NCBI RefSeq assembly: GCF_024713945.1
Contig: NC_134678.1
Coordinates: 6,324,001 to 6,388,000 of the forward strand
Direction of reading: 5' to 3'
Length of the DNA stretch: 64,000 bases
From: Dermatophagoides farinae
Lineage: Eukaryota > Arthropoda > Arachnida > Sarcoptiformes > Pyroglyphidae
The position numbers were made by a program, and so were the translations under genes. Position 1 is the first letter of the stretch. Each line of letters starts with the position of its first letter. Positions 1-14,300 of the stretch are shown here, piece by piece. The notes below the pieces were generated by a model. That model was not told the origin of the DNA. It did not search any database and saw only the letters and a list, made by a program, of their open reading frames with translations.

Positions 1-3000
1 GCCATTTAATTATGTTTCATTGTCGTATTTTTTTTCGTTGGATTTAACGCCACGGAATTGGATTGACGAAAAAAAAACAAAAAATAAAATCCGGAATAAT
101 CGTCATTCCATTTGACGTTGATCATGAATGAATGAGAAAAGAAAATCAATAAATATAGACATGCAATCATTATTTGTGTATATTAAATAGAATCCACATA
201 TGCCACACCACAGAATGTCTTTTGCCAATTATTTTCAATGATGATGATGGTTGGTACCAATAATAATTGTTTGTCGTTTAGTGTGGATGGTGGTGTATAT
301 AATGATTGTTTTTTTTCAAACTTTTTTTTTATTGTTCAATAGAATATCGTAAATGGACAGAATTCATGAGGAGGTATATTCAATGAATCGATTACCGGAT
401 TTTTATATGATTTTATTTCATTTTTTTTCTCTATATACCTGAGAATCCTTACTAAACTTTTTATTATTATTGTTGGTATAAAAAAAATGTTGCTCGTTTT
501 TTTTTTGTTCATTTCGTTCTCTATTATCTCGGTCGATCCACTGAAATTCTTTTTGAAAAACCCCCTCCCCCGCCACCACCACCTCATCCACAAGCTTATG
601 ATGAATTTATGCCCATTGGATTCGATGGAAATGAAAAAAAAATTATTTTTTTTCACCAAAATTAAATTGGATTTTTTTTCTCTTGTTACTTCCTGCTCAT
701 TTTTTTTTTCGTTGTCAAATTCCTTGTAATTTGGTATTGAGCCATTTGTTTGATTCATTTTTTGTTTGATTTTTCTGTTCTTTTTTTTTATTTGCCCGTA
801 AATCAAGAGTCAATAAAAAACAAAACAAAACAAAAAAAAATTGTGCCAAGGGAGCCACCACCATCATCATCATCATCATCGTGTATCATATACAGGGTCG
901 TTGGATAAAGTGAGCCCATTGTGGATTAATGAATGTGAATCAGGGCAGTAGTAGTGAAAAAAAAATGAAATGAAATAAAAATCCTTGACTTTAAACAATA
1001 ACAGTGAATGGTGTGAACCAGATGAATTTTCATTTTGTACAATTTATGGGGGGGGAGCTACATCATCAACCATTTTTGTTTGTCTGTTTTTTTGTTTCAA
1101 CTTTTTAACAATTCCTGTGGTTTCTTTCATAAATATTCTTTCGTTTGTTGTTGTAGTGTGTGTTTGCATGTGTAAATCCTTCAAGTTTTTTTTATATCTT
1201 GTTGTTGTATTCTATTTCAACTCTTTTTTTTTGTTCTGTGTTGAGATTCTTCAATTCTTTTTTTCGAAAAAATGTTTTTTGTTTTCTTTCTAATGGAAAA
1301 GTTTTGTATTTGAAACACAAAAAAAACAAAAAATTTTTCATTTTTCTGATGACTTGTAATTTGCCCAATTTTTTTTTTTGATTTGATTTGATTCGATGAT
1401 ATTAATATAGATGCTGACGATGATGATATCAGATAAATCATTCTGTTATTCATTTATTCATTTTTTGATTTTTTTTTCATAAATATTTATTGTTATTAAT
1501 CATATATATCACACGCAGAAATCTAAAAGTTGTGAAATTTCAATGTTTTTTCTTCTTTGATACCTGGAAAATTTTTTGAAAAAAAAATTTGTCAATGTTG
1601 TGCTGTTGATGTCGAAAAGTACGTTTTCATGTTTTCATTTTTTTTCTCTCAATAAAGAGAGATATTATCGATAATTTGACAGGTTTCACTTCAATAAAAA
1701 AAAAATAACACACGTCAAATTGTATGAATTTTGTTCTTCTTCATATTTCATTTTATTTCATCTACTAATAGCTGACACACACACATCCGTGTGGGTATAT
1801 ATGGAAAAAAAAAGAATTTTCATCACTTGTATATTATATGACCCTTTAGCGCATTTCATGAATCAGCATTTGAATCGATTTGATTGAACATGGAAAATCG
1901 ATCGATCAAATTTGGTAAAAAAAAAATAATTCAATGTTCCTATTCTCTCCCTCTCTAAATTTTAAATTTCAAAGTAATAAATTCTGTATATGTGATAGAG
2001 AGGGAATGGGTGAGAAAATGAATTTTTCTTGTGTAAATGAGAAATATATTCTGTGTAAACAAAAAAAAATTCCTTAATCACACACAAGTTTGATAATTAT
2101 CCCAATAAGTGGCCATTACCTTGTATTTTTTATTGAAAACAATTCAAATATACAAAAAAAACTACGGTAAACTCTGGATGGGAAAATGAAGGGAAAAAAT
2201 TTTTTTTTTCATTGTGATACAAATAATAATGATGACATTGATAAATTATCTAACATGGAATTATGTTTAGTCTATACCATTTCAATCCATTCCTTATTTC
2301 CACCATTTTTGTTCATTGAAATATTGTTGTCCATGTGCGTGTATGTTGCTGCCCTTGTTTACATCGATGACAAATTGGTTGGTTGGTTGTCGGTTGTGTT
2401 TTTTTTTTCACACACACACACACACACAAACATCATTTTTTTCCTTTTCTTTTCCAATTGTTTCGATTCTTTTATTTACCACGAATCAGAAAAAAAATTC
2501 ACATGTTTCAAATACAGGGCGACGAATATTTTATATATTCAAACAATGTTGATCACCACCACCAACAACAACAATACAACATTTCTCGTGACCAAATTGA
2601 TGATGATTGACCCGAGAAAAAAAAAGAGTATTACAATGAGAAAATGTGTATATATTTCATTCAAAAATGTTTTTTGATTATTAATCGATCTATTGTTGTT
2701 TTGTTGGTCAAAAATGAATGGTTTCGTTTTTTTTCCGGAATTTCTTCCTCTTTTTGAGAGCCGCGGAGATTCATTCAATCATAAAGGATTAATTGTTCAT
2801 TCATTTTTTTTTCTTTGGTCAATTGTGGGTGATATATGCCTAGTTGTTGTTGTTCACCAATCACAGTAGTAGTGAATTTCCGTTTGTTGTTTGTAATGTG
2901 AGATCTTGTTTTGGTCTGTTTGTGTTTGTGTGTGTGTTTAAGTGACCGAAACCATATTAATAGATAGAATTGCACATTTGTTTCACATTTTCCCATATTG

Positions 3001-6000
3001 TTTTTTTTTTCTTTCCAAGAAATAACGAGATACTATCAACAACAACAACAACAAACAATGATGAAACGAAAAAAAAGAACCAAACCAAACATATCTAATT
3101 GGGCACAATCGTTATGTATTTTATACATCTATTTAGATAGATCAATTAAATCAATTATTCCGGATCATCAAATCTAATCTTATAGAATAGATACCCACCA
3201 ACACCATCACTCAGTGAATATCATTTTTATCCATGTGTTATGTGTGTATTGAAGCGAAAGAACACAACCCCTATGATTTAAATAGTACAGAGAGATAGAT
3301 AGATCCATTGGGGTGGATAAAATGAAATGAAATGAAATCAGATGAATGGTTGCATATAAAAAAAATCAGATCGATTTTTTTTTCGTTCGTTTTCGTATAC
3401 AATAATAAAATCGATATTTTATTGATATCATTCGATTGATTCAATCAAATACACTTTGGTTAAATCACTTTGATCATTTTTTTTTTGAGGATGGCCAATT
3501 GGATGACCATTATCAATTTACACATCATTCATGTTCTGTGGTGGTGGTTAGTTGGTTGGTTGGTTGTTTAGTAAAAGTTTCATTTTTTTCATAGTTCTTC
3601 CTAAAATTTATCTATCTAGATAAATGTCTTGGCTTAGATTTAGGTTCTCTATGATGATGATCTGTCCATATGAAGATGGTCACCACTATCAGTTACAATA
3701 ACCGAAATCCATTTTCTGTGTGTGTGTGTGTGTGTAAATCAACCAATCAATTTTTTTTTCTTTTGTCTTTATATTCATTTCCATTCTTTGAATAATAATA
3801 ATACGACGACGAAGACGACGACGACGAAATAGTTCTGTATGTCTCTTTCTCTCTATAATAAAGATTAATGATCGAGATCATCGTTGTATGTGTCTCAGGA
3901 ATGAATCCTCTTCGTTGAAGATGGGCGGCCATTTAAGTAAAGAAAGAAAAAGTTTAAGTTTTTCAAACAAAAGCTTTCTTCCTCCGGCTGAAAAAAAACA
4001 AAACAAAACAAAAAGATATAGTCATCATCTCTTTTGCTATTTTTTTTTTAAACATTTGTTAAGAGTAAGAAAAATCGATAGTATCGATTCCTCTTTTTTT
4101 CTTCAATAATAATATTCCTGTGTATTTTCCAGAATTTTTTCTCTTTTTTTTATTTTGTTATTCAAAAAATACTTTTCGCCAACCAAAGAATTGCAAGAGA
4201 AAATTTCTTTTTTCAATTTTTAAGAAAGAAAATTCCATTGCCGTTATTTTTGTGTTTGTTTTGTTACGGCTACGCGGCTACGGCTATGCACCAAAAAAAA
4301 AGAGAATTTGATTGAAAAGAAAAGAGAAACGAATGTTAAACACCAAATTTTCGAACTGGATTTTTTTTTGGTTTCAAAAGAAATTGTCTCTTCAGAGATT
4401 TCTTATTGTTTCGATTTTTTTTCTCGTTCTTTCTTGCTCGTTTTATGCAATTAAACTTATCGTAGAAATTGTGAATGAATGGATAAAGATGACACATGTG
4501 AGAATGTGTGTGTGTGTGTGTGTATGGTGTAATGAATTTGGTGATGATTGGCAAAGAATGAATTACATTAATAGAAAGAAAGAGAAGCTAAAGCATGAAT
4601 GACAAACAGTTTTTATCTGAATGTGATGAAATGAATGTCTTGATTTTCATTCATTTTGTTTCGTTAAAATGGAAATGTTTGAATTGAAATATTCATTAAA
4701 ATAAATTACCAGTTTTGCCATTTTGATTCGTTCATCATCATCATCATCATCATCAACTATATCCATTTGGCATGTTAATATCCCGCGAATGGAAAGCAGC
4801 AGCAGCAGCAGCAGTAGAAAAAAAAGACACTTACATTCGAAAATTATCGCCATTTTTTTCTGTGAATATTTTTTATTTTTTTTGTAAATGGATGAGTAAA
4901 AAAAATAATCAAATTAAAATTCAATTTCTATGAGAATTGTTAAAGACGAACAAAAATCAAAAGAAATCCCCTCATCATCATGATAGATAGATTCTCTTGT
5001 TGTTGGAATCATTAGATATACATTTGGCACACACACACATATATATAAACGGCTGTCGCTATCGAAATGTTTGGTACAAAATATGATGTTACACCAAAAT
5101 CTTGGATCGATTAATCGACAATAATTTTATCCAAAAAAAAAAGAAATATTGTAACAAATATTTTGTTTGTTTGTTTGTTTTTGGAGATTTGATTCGGATT
5201 CAGGTCCGTTTTTTATGTGTCTGCCCCTCCATTGATGTATATTCAATTGAAGAATCGATTTTTTTTTTCGCATTCATTCATTCATTCATTCTTTCTCTAT
5301 ATGATCGGGCTATTAGGTCCGTTTTATTGATGTATATTTTTTGGTGTGTGTGTGTCTGGGTGTGTGCTACGACGACGGTGATTCAGCGAATTTTGTTTGT
5401 TTGAAATGTGTGTGTGTGGAAATCATTCGTAACCAAATGAAAATGTTACTTACATACGCCAGCAACCAACCAACTAACCATCATTTATCATTGCAGAATG
5501 TATATTTCACAATGCAACTTAAATGGTCAATTGTCTAATCATTTTCTTTTCTTTTGTTTCGTGTGTGTGTGTGCTGATGTAATGCTGATGTATTTTAATG
5601 AAATACGAGAAAAAAAATCAATTTGATACTTTCGAAAATGTTATCCGTTTCCGGTTTTCATTTACAAAATGATTAGTATTCACAAACACACACACACACA
5701 CACACTTTTCTCAGCAACTAATAATAAACTATCTACTATGACACTGGGATCCAAAAAAAATAAAATTGAAATATTTGCTTTTGAAATATCATCGTTCATG
5801 TTTTTTTTTTACTTCCTCTGTGTGGATCTCTCTATCCCAGGGTGCTCTGTGTAAATTGATTTATACGTAATTTTTTTTTCTCCAGTTGCATTGATTTTTA
5901 TTCTTTATATCTATCTGGTATGTTGTTGTTGTTGTTTTTTTTTAGTTTCACGATTCTTTTTTTATTAATAATGATGATGATGTTGATAATAATAATGAAC

Positions 6001-8341
6001 TACGACATCCATCATCTAGAGCTCAACACACACACATACAAACATACTTGGCTTTTATTATCATCATCATTTTTTTCGCTTGCTGGTTTTATTCTGTTAT
6101 TATCATTATTCACAAGGAGAAGAGGACACAATGTGTTTTGATCGATCTAAAACGAGTGTGTTTGTGTTTGTGTGTTTGTGTATATGTGATGTCAAAGTGT
6201 TATTAGTTGATCCCCAGTGTGTGTGTGTACGACGAGTGTGTTTGTATGTGTATATGAAATCCATAATCGGTGCAAAAGAATTTATGAGAAAATAAAAAAA
6301 AATCATACATAATGCCATCATACATAAAGCAAAAACACACAGGATTGACTGACTTAAATGACAAATCCTATATATGATAAATTTAACATAATAATAAAAC
6401 ATATATATAGTGGAAAAAAGAGAAAGTGATGGAAAATGTGGGTAAAAAAATAACTTGTTATACACAATAGCAATTCCTAATAAAGGGAATGACAAAATCA
6501 CTGAATGAAATGGATGGATAGATATGGAAAAAGGTACAGGAAAAAAAAGCAAAAGAAGGATAAAAAAAAATCTCATGTGAATTTTTCTTTTGGAGATGTG
6601 TGTGTGTGTGTGTGGTGATTCAATTCTATTTGTAAATTGTTTCAATTTTTTTTTTGTTGTTGACAAAACGATGATGATGAAAATGATGATTTTTTTTCCA
6701 TTTGAAAATAATAATATTATGGACTGTAGACGCACATTACATTAAAAACATCACCAATTCCAATAGATTTTTTTCATTATTTTAGTTTATTTATAATCCA
6801 ATTTTCACCATCTTTAAATTGATGATGATGATGATGATGAGAGTTGGTCACAGATTCTTATCTAGTTTTTTTTCTCTCTCTCATTGTCATTTGTATGGTG
6901 TGTAGTGATTGCTGTAATTGTGTGTCCATGATGATGATAATTGCATGAAAAAAAGAAGATTATTATTATTATTACAAATAAAAAATGTCGACAATTTTCT
7001 TTTCTTTCTTTTTTTTTTAACAAACATCATCATCTCGTTTGTCCATGTCAATTGTCGTCATATTTCTTCGTAACAACGGCAACATCTTTTTTTTGTTGGT
7101 TTGTTGAAAATAAGATGAAATTTTTTATTTTTTGCTTTTTGCTTTCCAAGTTGGAACAATTTTTATTTTTATTTTTCACTAAAAAACAATTTCCGATGAT
7201 GATGTCGCTCTGGTTTTTTTTCGGTTCGCAGATAATTTTTTTGATTTTTTGTTCTCTGTTTAAAAACATGGATAAATAGACGAGAGCGAGAGAGAGAGAG
7301 AAGGCAAGACAAGAATTTCATTTGAAAATCATCATCATCGCAAATTCAGTCATTCATTTTTGGTCAGTAATAAAAAAAAACCAGAATAAAGTTCCAAGAA
7401 TTTCTTGAAAAGAAAAATTTGTAAAACAAAGAAAAACTGGATATATTTGGACAAAAGCTGTCGTCCAAATACAAGTATGTAGCTTTTATGATTTTTTTTT
7501 TTTAATTTTCAAGCACATTTGTCGTATCCCGAATATTAAAGATTGGATGGATATTGAAAAAAAAGAGAGAAATAATTCAAATTATTACGGCACAACCACC
7601 ATCACCACCACCATCATCAAATTGTTGAATTTTTTTTCCAAGAATATTATTATTATTATCCTCATTGAATAAAGAAGAAATGAACAAATTCTTTGTTGTT
7701 GTTGTTGTTGATGATGGTGGTGGTAGTGGGTGGACTGTGTGGTGTACGGGGGAGGAGATGCTTTTTCGTGTTTTAGATATAATGGTCACATTTGTTTTAT
7801 TGTGAGTGTGTGTGTGTGTGTACATTGGTTTTCTTTGTTTTTTTTTTCTCATTCTTGTTGTAAAATGAATTTCTTTGCTCTCTGGATTATGGTTTTTATT
7901 ATTTTTGCCGATACACTACTACTCAGAACTCATTTTGAATGAGATTTTTATTCTTTTTATGTGTACAAAAGCAGTGGCAGGCTATTCCATGATTATTACA
8001 CATGATTTCGGCTGGGTGAATGTGAATTTTGTTTGTTTCTATCATCTTCATCATCAAATACGATATATGAATTTGTGGCAATGGCTATTAAATTTTTTTT
8101 TTTTGGTCTTCTTAAAGCCATCAAACAACACATATACCATACACAGCCATAGAATATTCATTGAAAAAAAGTGTAGAATTTAGAATAATTTTAAAAAATT
8201 TTTAGTTTACGAATTGTTACTGTTTGTCGGTTGGTTTGGTTTGTTGTTACTGTTGATGTTACAATATTATAGAATAGAATGATGGAATAAATGAAAATCC
8301 GTTATTCTTGTACGGAATTTATTCATTCATTCAAAATATAA

Positions 8342-8367
8342 TGTGTGTGTGTGTGTGTGTGTGTGTG
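8342..8367. repeat. (TG)13 microsatellite
   Basis: Uninterrupted TG dinucleotide tract of 26 bases, typical of the many CA/TG tracts in this window. Confidence 0.95.
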
Positions 8368-9837
8368 GTGGTCATGTTACGCGTCATTTGTATCATTTTA
8401 TTATTATTGTTTTTTTTTCATACATCTAGATTGTGTAGCGAAATCAAAAACGAGTGAAAAAAAATATCCATAATAAACATCGTTATTTTTTATGAATTTT
8501 TTTTTTGTTCATTTTGCTCATTCAAATAAATGAAAATTTTTCAATGATTATGATGATGATGTTTTCATTTCAATTGTGTAACACAAAACGAAAAAGAATC
8601 AAATATTGAGAATCTAGCCAAAAAAAAACAATATCAATTTTGGGTTACGGAATACGAAAATGGGTTATGTTTTTTTTTCTTCTAAATCTACCGTTTTTAT
8701 CAATTTTTTTTCTAAATAAACGAATAAAAGAAAGAAAGAAAATATGTAAATGTCAAAACCAGAGAGAGTGAAGAAAAAAAGACATCTCAATGAAACGCGG
8801 ACGCGAATGAATGTGTTCATGCATGCATGCATGAATGAATGAATGAGAAAAAATTTTTAACAAATGACCAAATCTGAGATTTGTGTGTACCAAAAAAAAT
8901 GGTCTCATAAATCTTGTAAAAAATTTTTTTGATCATTAGAATTGATCGTTTGGTTTGTGTTTGTGTTTATTCCGTGACAGTTTTACCTTGTTATTTCTTC
9001 CATTTTTTTTTTAGATAATGGATACGATCATCATTTTGATTGAAGATGAATTCTTTTTTTGTTGGTTGTTTTTTTTTATCTAAAGTAAACTTTTAATTTC
9101 TTTTCTTTTTTTTTGTCATTTTTTTCTCATATCAACCATATAATCAATGAGTATAACATCTGTTTCAATTATATAATCATCATCGTCATTATGTCGTTGT
9201 TTGTTTTGTTTGTTTTTTTTTTGGCTGTCATTTTCGATGGTGTGGTACGATGGATCTACTGAAAAAAAAATCCAATGAGCGATAATCATAAAAAAAAGTT
9301 GAATAAAACATAGAAAAAAAAACAATTACCCAATAGGCAATTGCGTGCAATAATAAATAAATATCAACAACAAGAACAACAAATTCAAAAATAAAACCCC
9401 TACAACTATGATGACCACCAAACACATCAAGCAATATTCAGGAAACTTTTTTTTTTGGTCCTACTACTAATGATGATAGATTGTTGTCATGTAATGTTGT
9501 TATTGGTTGAATTCATTCATTTTTTTGGGGGGGGGGCAATAGATAAAAGTTTGAATAAATGAATGTATAATCAAGCTTAAAAAGACACACAAACAAACAA
9601 TTTGATTCGTCCTGATGATCATGGCACTGAATTCTTGTTACTGTTTGTGTGTGTGTGTGTGTGTGTTTTATACAAATGAATTCAACAGAACGAAAAAAAA
9701 ATCCGGTTAATATTTTTCATTTTTGAATTCTGGTTCTAGATTATTTTTTTTTTGCTGTTTATCATCATCATTTTTATTATTTACAACAATTCATTTCTAT
9801 ATCTCATCCGGTCAGTCGATTCATCTTCGTATTTTTT

Positions 9838-9841
<4 letters not shown>

Positions 9842-9882
<41 letters not shown>
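9842..9882. repeat. (TC)20 microsatellite
   Basis: Uninterrupted TC tract of about 41 bases, the longest pyrimidine dinucleotide repeat in the left part of the window. A purine GA tract lies about 80 bases downstream (9960-9970). Confidence 0.95.
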
Positions 9883-9886
<4 letters not shown>

Positions 9887-10365
9887 CTATCTTTTGCTCT
9901 GATTCTGGTTCATGTATTTATGATAATAAATGATTGTCGAATATCCGATTCGAGAACAAGAGAGAGAGAGATAAAGAGAAGAGGAAAAAATTGTTTTCCA
10001 AAAAAAATGAATTATGCTAAACGCAAAATACATTTTTTTACATTTTTGAAAAAAATAACATCACAAAGTAATGTAAAGCAAAAAAAAAAAAGACGAGAGA
10101 AGAATTATCGAATGGAAAAAGATAGTAATCAAATATAAAATCCAGAATAGAGAAAAAAAAAGTTTGGGGTTATTCTGGTGTGTTACCAATCGCCCATTCA
10201 CCAATCAGTGGAGAAAAAAAAGCTTATGTTTGCTGCTTGATTCTTGATTGAGCAAAACATACATACACACACACACGTCCACCCCCACCCCCTACAACCA
10301 TAAAGATGGTCGATTTTTTTCATAATCAAATAGTAGTAGTAACTACTACATATTGTCGATTGTAA

Positions 10366-10443
10366 TATGTAGTATGCCATTGGGGGGGTAGTGGGCGGTC
10401 GCCCAGGGCCCATGGAATGGTTGATCCGCTACTGTATGTAGTA
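10366..10443 (-). mobile_element. Short transposon-like remnant flanked by 9-bp direct repeats
   Basis: A 60-bp GC-rich segment (10375-10434) interrupts very AT-rich DNA and is flanked on each side by the 9-mer TATGTAGTA (10366-10374 and 10435-10443), as expected for a target-site duplication. Read on the minus strand, the segment starts CAGTAGCGGATC, which resembles the ends of hAT-type DNA transposons (CAG start, 8-bp duplications). That assignment rests on family knowledge only. The centre holds a small GC palindrome (10393-10404). No matching inverted repeat is seen at the other end, so it would be an internally truncated copy. The first 25 bases recur at 56831-56855 with two mismatches. 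Confidence 0.5.
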
Positions 10444-10609
10444 CTTATCATTAATAATAATCCAGTCGTTTTTTTGGGATTTTTCCATCGAAATGTTCGA
10501 AACCACCGCCGCCACCCACCCTCTTTATCTTTCATAACATCATATTATTATTTCAACTCTAGCTCTAAGTCTATAAGATGAACATTACGAGCATCCAAAA
10601 AAAAAAGAT

Positions 10610-10642
10610 ACGAATCACAATCTGTTTTGATCTGTGATTCGT
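10610..10642. other. Perfect 10-bp inverted repeat
   Basis: ACGAATCACA at 10610-10619 pairs with TGTGATTCGT at 10633-10642 across a 13-base spacer. Nothing shows that it is transcribed. Confidence 0.5.
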
Positions 10643-11356
10643 TTTCGTTTTTTCTTGTATGGAATTTTTTTTTTTTGGATGGAAATAAAAAACGGAGTGT
10701 AATGGTGGGGGGGGGTGATAAAAGGAAACAAGAAATTTGTGTTTGCTAATTCTAATAACTACTACTTGCCCATTATATTACTGAAACATTCGAAAACGAC
10801 TATGACGACGACGACGACGACATTCCGTACAACCACGGGACAATGATGATGATGATGGTTTTTGTTGTTGTTGTTGTTATTTTGGATCATTTAATTTAAT
10901 AAATCATCATCTTGTTGTTGTTGCTGTAGTTTGGAAAATGTCGCCATTTTCGTTTTATTTTTTTTTTACTCACTGATCAACATTATGGTGATTATCATCA
11001 TCATTGTGGTCCAGTTTTTTCCTCCACTTTCATTTTGTGGATTATTAATTGAATCTTTTTTTTTTGCTTGTAGATGAATAAAAGAATCTCGGACACACAC
11101 CATCAAATCTTTGGTGTGTGTGTGTGTTTGTGCGTGTATGTTTCGAAATGAAAATGAAAACTTTTTTTGTTTTGTTTTATTTCTGATTCCAATTTTCAAA
11201 TGTGACAATAACTGTTATTATTAGAATTGAAACATACATACAAACACACACACACTGAACACAATCATTATAATTAGATAGATACAATGTTTTTTTTCCT
11301 AGCGTATGGCAATTTGCTAATTATATCCGTGTTTCTATTTTTGTTTCCCAATACAG

Positions 11357-14300
11357 ATCATCAATTCAAACGAATCGTACATCTTGGGAAGAATTCTATA
11401 TGGACATTAATGAACGGGAATTATATCCGGAAAATAGTCAACCATTGAAACGATTATTACGTGATATGGCCATGTTGGATATTGTTCATGTTGGTAAGTT
11501 TTTTTTTGTGTGTGTGTGATGAGGGAGAGAGTTTCAAATCAAATTCAACAAACACACACACACACACACAACCATTTGATTCTGTTATATTTTTTTTGCT
11601 TTTTTTGTATTTTACGTTTATCCACGCTTGATTGGGCTGATTTTTTTCCACTGGTCTTATGATGATGATGTTGATGATTCATTCAGTTTTTTTCAGATTC
11701 TTTGGATGTGTGTGTGTATTAAAACATCATTTACTCACTAAATACTATGGTTGGTTGATGAGTAGATGATGATGGTAGTTTTAAAAAAAGTTTTTTAATT
11801 TCTTTCAAAAGTTTTTTTTTTCTTCCAAAAAAATTTTGAACCACCACTTATACACTACTACTGATAAAAGAGACACAAGAAACGATTGTTTCAACACCAT
11901 AATCGAAAGCAGAAAAAAAAGAATTTGGTGGACTCTTAGAAGAGAAATAATGGTTTTTTGAACAAAAAAAAAAAATATCAATTGAAAGAAGGGATATGAG
12001 AGGCGGGTAAAGAATTTATATATAATAGATAGAATCCTTGAATCATTTCCCCATACTACTTTTTCCATTTTGGTAATTTCACTTTGAAGATTCAACCTTA
12101 TTCCGTATTTCGTTTTTTTCTTGATGTGTAGAACTCAATTAGAGAGACCATGCAACTACGAAAAAAAAATGAAGAGATTCCCTTTTTAACACAGACCAGA
12201 TTTTCACATTAGAGAATCATGATGTTGTTGTTGTTGTTGTTTGAGAAAAAGAAAACTAAAAACAAGAGACTCCCCATTGGTTAATATAATTTCAAACCAA
12301 ATCACAGGATCCAGAATAAAACTTTTTTTTCCTTTTCTCATTATTATTATTATTATTCGTCATTATCGTATTATGGAATGTGTTATCATTTGTTTATTCA
12401 TATCTAAATAGTGAATTTAAAGAAGAAAGAAAAAAATCATTGGAAGGAAATACAAAACAAAACAGTTTTTTAGGCTGAAAACAAAAATCATCATTTTCAC
12501 ATATAATGATGAAGTGTTTAAAACATTTTTGGAGGCAAATTCATTTTTTTGTTGTTGTTGTTGGTGGTGGTGGTTTGAGTGGTTTACAATCATCATCATT
12601 TCCCTAAGATGTGTGTTTATTCATTGGCCAAAAAAATGATGATAAAAACTTTTTTTGATAACGAAGATTATTATTATTAAGCACACTTTTCATCATTTTG
12701 TTTTGTTTTTAATTTTCGTTGACGTTTTTGTGTTTTTTTTCTACTGATAATCATCTCTCTCTCCGTCTGTTTTTCTCACTGTCAAATTTCATTAATATTT
12801 ACAGCATTATGAAAATGTTATCTCAATTCAATTTATTCGAAAGATCGAAGAAAAAAAATTTCAATTTCAATTTAAACCAGGGGAAAGATATATATTTTTG
12901 ACATCTTAGGTATTATTATTACATGATTGCATGTGTTTTTTTTCCGCTCGTGTGTGTGTGTTTGTGAACATCCATTAAGTTAATCAAAAATTTTTAAAAA
13001 AAAAACAAAACAAAACAATGATTGAATGATGAGTCCGAACCGCATAGACAATATAATATTTTTCATGCTTTTGTTTTGTTTTTTTTTTTTTAATAGCACA
13101 AAAAGAAGGTGGTACACAACTTAAATTGATCATCAACTATGAGAATGAAGGAAAAGCACTGTTCAAACCAATGAGGTATGTATTGTTGTTGTTGTTGTTG
13201 TTGTTTTTTGAAGAATTATAATCTGTTATCATTTATTTTCCATTAATATAGATTTTCTCGTGATAAAGAAACTGATCCAAATCATTTTTATTTTACCGAT
13301 TATGAACGACATAATGCAGAGATTGCTGCATTTCATCTGGATAGGTAAAAAATGAATTTTTTTCGAAAATGGAGATTAAACTTTTTTTTTGTTGTTGTAC
13401 ACACAGAATATTAGGATTTCGTCGTACACCACCAGTTATTGGTCGTATATTGAATATTACATCCGAAATATATGCTATTGCCGATGAAGATCTCATCAAA
13501 ACATTTTTCATTTCACCAGGTAAGTTGAATTAATTTTTCAGTTGTTGTCATTCCACTAATCATAGAACAGGTGTGTGTGTACGTTGCTTACCTAAACGGA
13601 TTTCATTCAGATCAAACAAAAAAAGCTTTGAAACTAATTTTCTTTTTTTATATTTATATATCCTACATATTCAATTAGAGCTTATTGTGGCCACACACAC
13701 ACATGCACACACACTTATTTGCCACTAATGAATATGTATGTACCACAACTCTATGATGATGTTCATTGAATCAAATTACCTTTTTGTGTCTCAGGTATTT
13801 GTGGTACTGAAAATAAAAAAAAAGTTTTAGAATCTCGTTATCATCAATAAAGAGATAAAGGACAAAGTGTGGATGCCTTAACAACAATGTTTTTTTTCAT
13901 TCATTCAATTCAATTCAATTCAAACATGCACCAGATTCCTGTGTGTGTGTGTTCATTTCATTTACAACAACAGCAACAACAACAACAACAACATTCAAAT
14001 ACACACATTGTATATTTGATCACAAAAAAATAGGGGAGAAAAAAAAATATTCTGTCTCAAGAGAATCTATCGATATACAATCTTCCTATCGTTATTGGAT
14101 AAAAAATGAAATTTGATGTTGTCCATTCTTGTTTGTGTGTGTGTGTGTGTGATGATTCATGAATCTCTATCATGTCCAGCCATGTCTAGTTTTGTTTTGA
14201 GAAATGAATATTTTTTGCTTGTATTGTTTTCTCGTGTGTATACATGAATGAATACATGTTACACAATATCTAGTTACTTGGTGTGCGTTTTTTTGTGACT

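Larger units (their letters stand above)
1..11356. other. Repeat-rich non-coding left flank
   Basis: I see no gene here. Open frames on both strands are built from homopolymers and simple repeats: runs of T/A, CA/TG tracts near 2410, 4507, 5690, 6600, 8342 and 9650, CAT/ATG triplets near 870, 4735 and 6822, and a GCA tract near 4796. Because the first recognised exon of the downstream FAM20C-type gene begins inside its coding sequence at 11357, part of this block may be a long 5' intron of that gene. A less repetitive, GC-richer patch at about 3885-3985 is open on both strands, but nothing in it is recognisable. Confidence 0.6.

Noticed and set aside
336-806. 156-codon minus-strand frame
   Set aside because: Lys/Asn/Ile-rich translation of A/T runs, also open on the opposite strand.
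2186-2677. 163-codon plus-strand frame
   Set aside because: It is low complexity, with a CA repeat in the middle and no splice or homology support.
3747-3932. Minus-strand frame starting MAAHLQRRGF, with plus-strand splice-like sites over the same patch
   Set aside because: The non-repetitive part is under 20 codons and the rest comes from an ACG triplet tract. There is no domain or supporting exon.
4735-4757. CAT/ATG and AAC triplet arrays as possible CRISPR-like arrays
   Set aside because: They are contiguous microsatellites without spacers, in a eukaryotic genome.
6106-6735. 209-codon minus-strand open frame
   Set aside because: It consists of hydrophobic low-complexity stretches and Thr-His repeats from CA/TG tracts, with no domain. 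It is a by-product of simple repeats.
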